A model generated the notes under the pieces. It ran no database searches. It was not told the origin of the DNA and saw only the letters and a list, made by a program, of their open reading frames with translations. The translations under genes were made by a program, and so were the position numbers. DNA of 50,020 nucleotides from Bacillota bacterium (GTDB lineage Bacteria; Bacillota; Clostridia; Lachnospirales; Lachnospiraceae): positions 1 through 50,020 of the forward strand of contig JAEWMB010000006.1 of NCBI GenBank assembly GCA_023457255.1, given 5' to 3'. Shown piece by piece: positions 19,275-31,200 of this stretch. Position 1 is the first letter of the stretch; every line of letters starts with the position of its first letter.

Positions 19275-22200
19275 TTAATTTAAAAAGCCCAGGATTTTCA
19301 TATAATCATCCGACTCTAAATCGTCGGTACTCCAATCAGACTCTGTAAAAATATTATTTTCTTGTTCCATACAGAATTTCAAAATATCAATCAAATTTTC
19401 CTTATAGAGCTGCGAGAATAAATGCATACTTTCCTCACGAAACCTTCCTTTGTTATAAGATATCGTAAAGCTTAACTCTTTGTTTTTTATAATTCCATTA
19501 ATTTCAAGAATATATACTGGCTTATTCAATGGAGAAGAACAAGTTCCAATTGGTATATCTATATCTAATAACTTGTTTCTTTCAGCATCCATCTCTCCCA
19601 TAAATTTAAATAAGATACAATCTCTTATACGGCAATGATCAATTAATCCATAGCCAATTCCTTTATTCGGTACTCTCCTTAGCATCTCTTTGGTTTGTAT
19701 AATATTGTCATCTATCGCATCCTTTCTTTCTATTACAACCGGATATGTTATAGTGAACCACCCAAGTGTCCTGTCGATATCCATGATACCATTAACCTCT
19801 TCTCTTCCATGTACCTCTAACATTACCATTACTTTTTCTTGTCTTCTCCAGTCAAAGATTGTTCTTCCAAGAGCAGTAAGAAGAATATCATTGATTTCTG
19901 TTTGGTAGGCTTTGGATGATTTATATAACAATGTCTCTGTTGTATCCTGATCAAAACCAATAGAAATATCACAAAAATCGTCCACTTCATTCTTTTCAGC
20001 TTTGATTAAGCTTTCATTCTGCAGATCAATAATCGCTTGCCAATATGGTATTTGATCCTGGATCTCCTTACCATATTTGTATTCATTCAATCGTTTTGCC
20101 CATTCCTGATAAGAAGTCATTTTACGTGGAAGAACGATTTCAGTTTGTTTGGAAACCTGCTCCAGTGCATCATAGATATCTTCAACTAATATTGCCCATG
20201 AGACTCCATCCATTATTAAGTGGTGAATACAGATAAATAAGTATATCTCGCCATTGATAGCAAATCTCGCTATTTTGACCAATGGACCATCTGAAAGATT
20301 TATGCTTTTCTGTATTTTGCTGCACTCAGCTTCAATTATAGCACGATAGTCTTCACTATTGATCTCCATTGGGTAATAATCGTATCGTTTGCTCTCCGCA
20401 TAACTTAATGTTACAAGATGATTCTCCTTGAATACGGATCGTAATATATCATGATGAAATATTACTGCATCAATTGCTGTTCGAATCTGGATTTCGTCAT
20501 AATCCCCTATTTTTATCATTTTAGTCTGGTTATAATAATGCATTTCTGGATTGCCTCTGTTGATAAAATCATCAATCATCGGAGTATTAACAATATCACC
20601 ATTTACCTCACATTGAATGTATTTTTTATCTTCCAGTCTGGCCATATGTAGCGAAATTGCTTGTATTGTATAGTGAATTAAGATATCTCGTACCGTAAGC
20701 TCATAGCCATGATCTCTGACTTTAGAAACGATTCGGATTGCTTTGATAGAATCACCACCAAGTTCATAGAAATTATCATTTCTTCCTACAGATTCAACAC
20801 CTAATACCTCCTGAAAAAGATTACATAGCAGTGACTCCTTTTCATTCATCGGGCTTTCATAAACCTGTTCATTCACTCCCTTGATCTCTGGTAATCCCCT
20901 CTGGTTCAATTTACCATTGCTTGTTAATGGTATTTCACTAATCTGCATTATGTGATTTGGTATCATATACTCTGGCAATGTGCTTCTAAGCCTGTTTCGT
21001 ATATCATTCATTTTCATTTCTTCATCGCTGACGAAATATGCATATATATCATTAATTCCAGCCTCATCCGCCCTTGTAATGACAGCACAATCTGATATAG
21101 ATTCAATATCTCTTAACCGGCTTTCAATTTCTCCTAATTCAATACGAAATCCTCTCACTTTGACCTGAGTATCGATACGTCCCAAATAATCTATATTTCC
21201 ATCTGGCATCCATTTTACAAGATCACCTGTCTTATATAACTTACCCTCGCCAAATAAATTCTGAATATACTTCTCACTCGTTAGCGTTGGCTGGTTTAAA
21301 TAACCTCTGGATAAGCCTGTTCCTGCAATACACAATTCTCCTGGTATACCGATTCCACACAATTTATTGTTATTGCTTAAAACATATAACTGGATGTTGG
21401 ATATTGGTTTCCCAATAGGAATCATTTTATCCTTTCCCTGACACTCATAATAGGTCACATCAATACTTGCTTCTGTTGGTCCATATAAGTTGATCAATCT
21501 TATCTGAGGATGCTTCTGTTTTATTAAGATATCCACAGATTTCACAAGATTTAGATTTAACTTCTCACCGCTTACAAATATATATCTTAAACTGTTTAGT
21601 TTTTCAATTTCGTCTGGATTACTCTCTAAGTATGTTATAAACACGCTTAACATGGATGGTACAAAATGCATGGTAGTAACTGAAGTTTTGCTTATTGTGT
21701 CACAGATCACAGACGGTTCCATTTCTCCTTTATAAGGTAATAGTGACACGGTTGCACCAGTGATTCCCCACCAGATAAATTCCCAAACAGAAACATCAAA
21801 TGTATAAGTGGTTTTATGCAATATAACATCCTTAAGCGACAAAGGATACTGATCCTGCATCCACATAATGCGATTAAATAAACCACGATGTACGTTCAGC
21901 ACTCCTTTTGGCTGCCCTGTTGTTCCTGATGTATAGATACAATACGCCAGGTTGTCCGGTCCATTCACTCTTATTAGGTCATGGGCATCTCCTTTAAATA
22001 TGGCCTGATCCGAGAGATCAAGGCATGGTAATTCCTGAACCATTTCACACTCATACGTCAAAACTACCTTTGGTTTACAATCCTTAAGCATATATTGAAT
22101 TCTTTCTTGTGGATACTCCGGATCGATTGGGACATATGCTCCTCCTGCTTTCAGGGTTCCATAGATTGCCTGAACAACCTGAATGCTCCTTTTTACAAGA

Positions 22201-25200
22201 ATGGCCACAAAATCCTCTGCCTGCACTCCCATCTCTCTCAATCTTCTTGCCAGCTGGTTGGATTTCTCATTTAACTCACGATAAGTAAGCGTCTTGTTAC
22301 CCTCGATCACTGCAATCTTATCTGGAGTCTTTTTCACCTGCTCTTCAAATAAATCCATAACGGTTTTGTCTGATCCATAATCCACATATGTTTGATTGAA
22401 TTCCCCGATAATCTGCTTTCTTTCTGTTTCTTCAATAGTCTCTATCTCATCTAATCGAAGTTTTTTATTTCTAACTACCTGTTGTAATACTGTAATCAAG
22501 TGCTGATTGATCCATTCAGCCGTTGTTTTCTGAAATAAATCTGTACAGTATTCCAGAACGATAATATAGCTTTCGATTTCCTCAAAGATTTTAAATGTCA
22601 GGTCGAATTTTACTTCCTCTTTCGGATTTTGCAGTGCCTCAATCTCTGCTTCATTCAGATGGAGATTGAATTTTTCATTATTCTGCTGCACCAGCATGAC
22701 ATCAAACAATGGATTTCTTGACATATTTCTTGGTATCTTTATCTCCTCAACCAGCTCTTCGAATGGATATTCCTGATTCTCATACGCTTTTAAGCAGGTC
22801 TCTTTGATTTCGTTCAGGAACTCTTCAAAAGACTTTTTACCTTCTGGTCTTCCTCTCATAGCAAGTGTATTGACAAACATACCAAGCATACTCTCTGTAT
22901 CTTTATGTGTTCTGGCGCTGATCGGGCTGCCAATCACAATATCTTCCTGCTTGCTATATTTACTTAGTACAATCATTGCCGCAGAAAGAAATACCATATA
23001 TTCTGTCACACCATTTTGATGAGCAAAGTCCCGAATGCCATTCCTTAATTCAGTTTCCACCTTATTTTCGGTGAAGGCTCCGTGAAAGCTCTGTTCTTTT
23101 GGCCTTACATAATCCAAAGGCAGATCAAGTACTGGAATCTCTTCACTAAACTCATGCAGCCAGTATTCTTTTTGTGCAGACAGGTCCCGCGTTCTCATCC
23201 ATTCACTATAATCTTTATATTGTCTGGACAATGGCTGTAATTGTTCGTTATTATAAAGTGCAGCAAACTCTCTTGAGAACGTTCCCATACTCATACCGTC
23301 ACTTACAATATGATGGGTATCAAACATCAGGAGATAGCCGTTCTCTCTCTTCACCAGACAAGCACGGAACAGTGGTGCCTTCTCAAAATTGAATGGTCGA
23401 ATGAATTGCTGTATCAATTCTTCTTCCTGACTCGCATTATCCTTAATGTATTGATAATCCGCTTGTACGTCTTTACCGATTCTTTGTAATAGCTCCCCGT
23501 TTCTCGTGATAAATTCAGTACGAAGAATTTCATGGCGGTTTACTATAGTCTGCACTGCCTGTTCGATTCGATCTGCGTTAACTTCTCCGGTAAGTCTCAT
23601 AATGTGTGGCATATGATAAGCAGTTCCACCCTCATCAATCTGACATACAATATACGTTCTTTTTTGTGTCGATGACATTGGATAGAATTCCTTTTCCTCT
23701 GCAGCTGGAATTGGCTCATATACTTCATATGTTTTACTTTGTATTACCCTGGCCAATCCTTTTACCGTCGAACTAGAAAAGATCTCTTTTACACCGATAT
23801 GCACTCCCAGTACTTCTTCAATTCTGTTAATTACCATCAATGCTCTAAGAGAATGTCCCCCTAGCTCGAAGAATCCATCATTCACACCAACGCTTTCTAC
23901 TTTTAAGACTTCTTTATAGATTTCACACAAGTTTTCTTCTACTGCGTTTTCCGGTGGTGCATACTCTTTTCCACCACGAATCTGTAGATCCGGCAATGCT
24001 CTTTTATCTAATTTACCGTTGCTTGTAACTGGTATTCTCTCTATCTGTCCGATATAGGCTGGCACCATATATTCTGGCAGTGTTTTCAAAAGACGTTCCT
24101 GAATCTCAGCAACATTAATCTCAAGATCACTTACCAGATAAGCATAGACTGCGGTTTCGTGATTGGCATCTTCTTTTGCAATCACAGCAGTATCCTTTAC
24201 ATACTCAATCTTTTTCAGGCTGTTTTCAATTTCTCCAAGCTCAATACGATACCCTCTCACTTTCACCTGTTCATCCATACGTCCTAAGAATTCCAGATTT
24301 CCATCAGATAGCCATCTTCCCAAATCACCGGTCCGATACATCATTCCAGGCCCAAATGGATTCTTCACAAACTTTTTCTCTGTCAGTTCAGGGTGGTTTA
24401 AGTATCCCTCAGTAACACCAACACCACAGATGCAGATTTCTCCCCTCATTCCAATACCACAAAGCCGGTCTCCATCCATCACATAGATCTGCTTATTATT
24501 CAATGGTTTACCAATTGGTATCGATGGGCGACTGCCATCTGCTTTTGTCACGGTGTATGCACTTGCAACACCAGAATCTTCTGTAGCTCCATATCCATTG
24601 AGAATCGCTGCATGACAATATGGCGATTCCATAAAATCGCTTAACTTTTCATAGGATAACGCCTCTCCTACCAGATAAATCTTTTTTAAGGAATGTAGAT
24701 TCTGATACGAATTTTTCTGGTCAGCAAATAACAATGTATAAAATGCACTCGCTGCGCAATTTAGCATCGTGATATGATATTGTTTGATGAACTCTGCATA
24801 CTGGATTGCGTCATATGCCTCTTCATCCCCATACAGACAAAGCATTCCTCCACTGGTATGAACGCCAAAGATATTTCTTTGTGCCAGGTCAAAACTCAGT
24901 GGTGCAATGATTGTATTTCTCGTTTCTTGTGTGATTTCAAATTCTTCTTTATACCAGGTAATTAAATTAACTTCAGACCTATGTCTGACTGGAATTCCTT
25001 TTGGCGTCCCTGTCGTCCCTGAAGTATAGGTGCAGTAGAGGCGGTCCTCTGGTACATTTACTTTTTCAAGATTGCTGCAATCTCCAACCCATGTCATCTC
25101 ATCCGCAAGATCAATGATTGGAAGTTTACTTTCCATCTTAACTTGATAGCAAAGCACAGCCTTAGGCAGACAGTCCTCCATCATAAAGTTGATTCGTTCT

Positions 25201-28200
25201 TTCGGATACGATGGACTAATCGGAACATAGGCGCCACCTGCTTTCAGAATACCGTATACAGCAATCAGCATTTCAATGCTTCGTTTTGCTATGATTACCA
25301 CGAAATCATTTGGTTTTACTCCTATCGCCCGAAGTTTTCTGGCTAATTGATTTGCCTTTTGATTCAGCTCTTCATAGGTAATTGTGAGACAATCGTACTG
25401 AACTGCAATGTTATTTGGAGTACGTGCTGCCTGTTCCTCAAACAAATCCACAATGGTTTTATCCTGGGGATAATATACATCCGTATGATTCAACTGCTCA
25501 ATGATCAGCTTTTGTTCTTCCTGGATCTCAGTCTGTATGTCATGAATCGTTTGATGCGAACTCCTTGTAATACGTTTCAGCATACCGACGAGCTCAGCAT
25601 TCAATCTTTTTGCTGTCTCTTTGGCAAAAAGATCCGTGGAATATTCTAAGACAACATGATACAGCTTCTTTTCTTTGAAGATTTTAAATGTTAAGTCAAA
25701 TTTGGCAGCAGCTTTATGATAATCGCAATACTCAGACTCTACATTTCTTAAATCAATGGACTGTTCCTCCATATTTTGTAATACAAGCATTACATCAAAC
25801 AAAGGATTTCGTGATAAGTCTCTTTCAACGTTTATATCATTCACTAACTCTTCAAATGGATATTCCTGATTGCTGTATGCATCTAAGCAAAGGTCTTTGA
25901 CTTCATCCAGGAATCGTAAATATGTTTTCTCTTTCGCAGGATTCCCTCTCATTGCCAGTGTATTTACGAACATTCCCAACATATCTTCTGTATCTTTATG
26001 TACTCGTCCACTAATACCATTACCAACTACAATATCATCCTGTCCACTGAATTTCGACAATAAGATCATGACCGCAGATAAGAATACCATGTACTGTGTT
26101 GTTCCGGTATTCTTACACAATGTATCAATGGCATGATAGAGTTCTTCCCCAATAGTAAGCTCAGTTGCTGCTCCCTGGAAGCTCTTTTCTTTTGGACGTG
26201 CATAATCCAGTGGCAGATCTAAAACTGTAATATGATTCTTAAATTGGTTTTCCCAATACTCTTTTTGTTTTGATAAATCACGTTCTATCATCCACTCACT
26301 ATAGTCTTTGTACTGATAGTACAATCTACTGATTGGTTCCCCATTATATAGCTTCGAGAACTGTTGGAACATATTACCCATACTGACTCCATCCGTAATA
26401 ATGTGATGAATATCAAACAACAGCAGATAATATCCGTTTCTCTTTACTAATTGTACTCGAAATAATGGTGCATGATCCAGCTGAAATGGCTGTAAAAAAT
26501 CCTGGATATATGTTTCCTCATCTACATCAGAATCAATGTATGTAAAATCAACTGGTACGTCATCTTTTATTCTTTGAACAAGTTCTCCGTTATAGGATAA
26601 AAATTCAGTTCGAAGAATCTCATGCTGATTGATCATCGTCTGAAACGCATCTTTCACTTTATGGTAATCTACTTCGTCTTTAAGTTTTATAACATGCGGC
26701 ATGTTATAGGCTAAAGCAGCACCATTGATTTGATTTACAATATAGACTCTTTTCTGTGTCGATGACATAGGGTAATAATCCTTTTTCACTGCTTTCGGAA
26801 GCTGGCTGTATTCAGTCACACCTAATTTCTGAATCTTCTCAGAAAGTCCTTTGACAGTTGGTGAACTAAATAACTCCTTAACTTCAACTCGAACCCCAAA
26901 TTCGTTTTCAATCTCGTTGATTACTTTAAGAGCCTTGAGCGAATGACCTCCTAGTTCAAAGAAATTATCGTTTACACCAACTCTCTCGATCTTTAATACC
27001 CTCTGATAAATCTCACAAAGTAACTTTTCAGTTTTTCCCTTTGGTGCAGCATATTCTTTTCCTGTACTGGCATCGATATCCGGTAGTAATCTACGATCAA
27101 GCTTACCGTTGCTTGTTACAGGAATCTTATTAATCTGGGCTATGTATGCAGGTATCATATACTCTGGGATTTTTGTGCTCAGGATATTACGTATTTCAGA
27201 AATATTTACTTTCTGTCCGCTCACAATGTATGCGTAGATTTCATTCTCTAAGTCGTTATTTTTTCGAACGATTACTGCACAATCTTTTACATACTTAATC
27301 TTCTTTATCGTATTCTCAATATCACCTAATTCTACACGATAGCCACGAATCTTAACTAACTCATCCAACCGTCCCAAAAATTCAATATTGCCATCCGCCA
27401 ACCAGCGTCCCAAATCACCTGTTCGGAACATCATTCCATCTCCGAAAGGATCTTTTACAAATTTCTTTTCCGTCAATTGTGGAAGATTTAAATATCCATC
27501 TGTAACCCCTGCGCCACAAATGCAGATTTCACCTTTTACACCGATTCCACAAAGATTATCCCCATCTAATATATAGATTCTTTTGTTGTATAATGGTTTT
27601 CCAACCGGAATGGATGGATGCTCCCCATCCTTAGGAGTCACCCAATAGGTAGTAGAGATACCCGAATCCTCAGTTGGACCATATCCATTGACAATGTTTG
27701 CATTGCAGTTTTCTGACAATATAAAATCTTTTATCTTTTCAAACGATAATATTTCTCCTACAAGATAGATATTTTTTAATGTTTTTAGTCTGCTGTACTC
27801 TCTCTCCCTGTCAGCAAAAAGCAATGCATAATATGCACTGGCAGCACAATTAATCAATGAAATATCATTCTTTTGGATAAATTCATCGACTTTGTCTGCA
27901 TCAAATATATTCTCATTGCCACATAAGCAGACAGTGCCGCCACTCATATGTAATCCAAATATGTTACGCATGGATAAATCAAAACTTAAAGGTGCTATAA
28001 TAACGTTCTTTGTATTCTCAGTAATACTAAATTCATGCTTGTACCAATTTGCTAAATTGATCAGTGACCGATATCTGACAGGAATGCCTTTTGGTGTTCC
28101 TGTCGTTCCCGATGTATATGTACAGTACATAAAATCATTGGCTGTATTCACATTCGAAAGATTATTACAATTACCCATAAAAACATCACAATCATTCAAA

Positions 28201-31200
28201 TCAACCACTGGCAGATTCGTATCAATGACGGATTCTTTTCTAATGATTGCCTTTGGCTTACAATCATTAATGATGTATTCAATTCGCTCTTTGGGGAAAC
28301 CTGTACTAATTGGTACATATGCACCACCTGCTTTGATAACACCATAAACTGCGATCAACATTTCTATGCTTCGTTCTACTAATATGATGACATAATCATT
28401 CCTCTTAATCCCCAGATTTCTCAATTTATATGCAAGTTGATTTGCTTTTTGATTTAATTCAAGATAAGTAATCGACTGATTTTCATAAATGACAGCTGCA
28501 TTATTCGGAGTCTGAATCACTTGACTCTCAAATAACTCTTTCATTGTCTTGTCTTTTGGATAATCTACATTGGTCTGATTAAAATCATACAGAATTCTTT
28601 TTCTATCCGGCGCGTTAATTAACTGAAGTTCTTTCAGCGTTTTCTCTCTGTCTTCTGTTACCTGTTGCATTATTTCAATAAAATATTGTCCGAGTGTTTC
28701 AATCGTCTCTTGTTGAAACAAATCTGTACAGTATCTGATCTCAACCTGATATTGATTTTTTATCTTATCAATATTAAATGTCAGATCAAATTTAGATGTA
28801 TCATCCGATAAACCAACGCATTCTGTCTGTATGCCTTCTAAATTAACCTGAATCTTATCATCATTCTGAAATGCCAGCATCACATCAAACATCGGATTTC
28901 TTGACATATCCCTTACTAATTCAATATTCTCTATTAATTCCTCGAATGGATATTCCTGATTCTCATAAGCTTTGATGCAGTTCTCTTTCATTTCATTCAG
29001 AAAAGTTTCGAATGATTTGTTTGGAGCCGGCTGTCCTTTCATGGCCAGTGTATTCACAAACATTCCCAATATTTTCTCAGTATCTTTATGCTTTCGTGAA
29101 CTAATTGGACTTCCTATAATAATTTCCTGCTGTCTGCTATACTTACTTAACAATATCATTGCAAATGTAAGAAATACCATATATTCGGTTGTCCCTGTAT
29201 CCTTTGTAATCTGCAGAATCTTATCACTCAATATAGGATTGATTTCAAACTGTACTATATTTCCCCGAAAACTCTTACTCAGCGGACGCTTAAAATCATA
29301 TGGGATATCAAGAATCGGAATCTCACCTGAAAATTGCTGCAGCCAATACTCCTTTTGACTACTTAAATCACGTGAATTCATCCATTCACTATAATCTTTA
29401 TACTGACAATGTACCTCTTCTAATTGCTGGTCATTATATAGTGCACAAAACTCCTGCATAAAAAGAACCGAACTCATTCCATCGCTAATGATATGATGTG
29501 TATCTATCAAGAGTAAATACTTGTCCTTCTGTTTCACAAGTTTACATCTTAATAACGGAGCACATCCTAAGTCAAAAGGTTTGGTAAAATCTTTGATTAG
29601 TTCATTTTGAATTGTTAAGGCCTCATCTTCATAGATAAAATCTGCATTGACATCTGTCCTAACCCGCTGCACTAAATCGCCGTCTTTTTCCGTAAACTCA
29701 GTACGTAAAATCTCATGACGATCCATCAACGTTTGTATTGTAGTTCTTATTCTTTCAGCATCTACTTTACCTTTTAGAATGTATAACTGAGGCAGATTGT
29801 AAGCTACACTATTCTTGTCCAATTGACATACCAGATAGATACGTTTCTGACTTGATGACATCAAATAGTATTCCCGCTCCTCTGCCCGCGGTATTGGTTC
29901 ATATGAAGTTTGATTTTTTATTAAAATTCTATGACTTAAGTGAGCAGCTGTTGGGTACTGGAAAACTTCCTGAACCTCTATCGATACACCTAATTTCGCT
30001 TCGATTCTGTTAATCAATTGAATTGCTTTTAAAGAATGGCCGCCTAACTTGAAAAAGTTATCCCTGATACCAATCTTTTCTCTATTAAGAATAGCTTCAA
30101 ATATTTCACATAATGACTTCTCGTTTTCATTTCGAGGTGCTTCATATTGACAATTTGAACATACATTAATCTCTGGCAGCTCATGTCGATTTAATTTACC
30201 ATTACTTGTTACGGGAATGAAGTCAATCTGCTGAATATATGCAGGTACCATATACTCAGGCATACTTCTGCCTAATTCACTTTTGATATCATCTACATCA
30301 ATCTGAATATCACTTACGATATAAGCACAAATGAATTTGTCCCCATTATGATCTTGTTTCACAACAACTGCACAATCTTTTACATATGATATCTTTTTCA
30401 GTAAACTGGTGATTTCACCTAACTCAATTCGAAATCCACGAATCTTTACCTGTTCATCGATGCGTCCAAGATATTCAATGTTCCCATCTGGTAGCCATCT
30501 TGCTAAGTCTCCTGTCTTATATAAGAAACCATCGCCAAATGGATTCCTAATAAATTTTTCTTCTGTCAGCTGCTTTTTATTGATGTACCCTTTAGCGACT
30601 CCGATTCCAGCGATACATAATTCACCTGGCATTCCGATTCCACATAGTCTGTCATGCTTCAAAATATAAATCTGGATATTAGGGATTGGTTTACCGATTG
30701 GAATCATACTCTGACCAGCTTTACAATCATAGTAAGTAACATCGATTGAAGCTTCTGTAGGTCCATATAGATTTGCAAGTTCTGCATGGATTCCTGTCTG
30801 ACGGAACAAATCATAGAACTCATTCACACTCTCAGGATTCAATGCCTCACCACTACAAAATACAGTCTTTAAACTTGCCAGCTTCTGAACTTGCTTTAAA
30901 TTGTTCTTCAAATAAACCAAAAATGCATTGAGCATAGATGGCACAAAATGAATTCTCGATATTTTATTTTGCTCTATTTCATTACATATCATTACAGGAT
31001 TCATTTCACCTTTGTATGGTAATAACGCTAGTTTTCCACCGGTAAGCCCCCACATAAAGATTTCCCATACAGACACATCAAAGGTAAAAATAGTTTTTTG
31101 CAGTAAAGCATCTCTGCTGTCAATGCCATAATGGCGCATCATCCAATCGATACGATTCAACAATCCTTTATGTAGATTCATTACACCTTTTGGCTTACCT

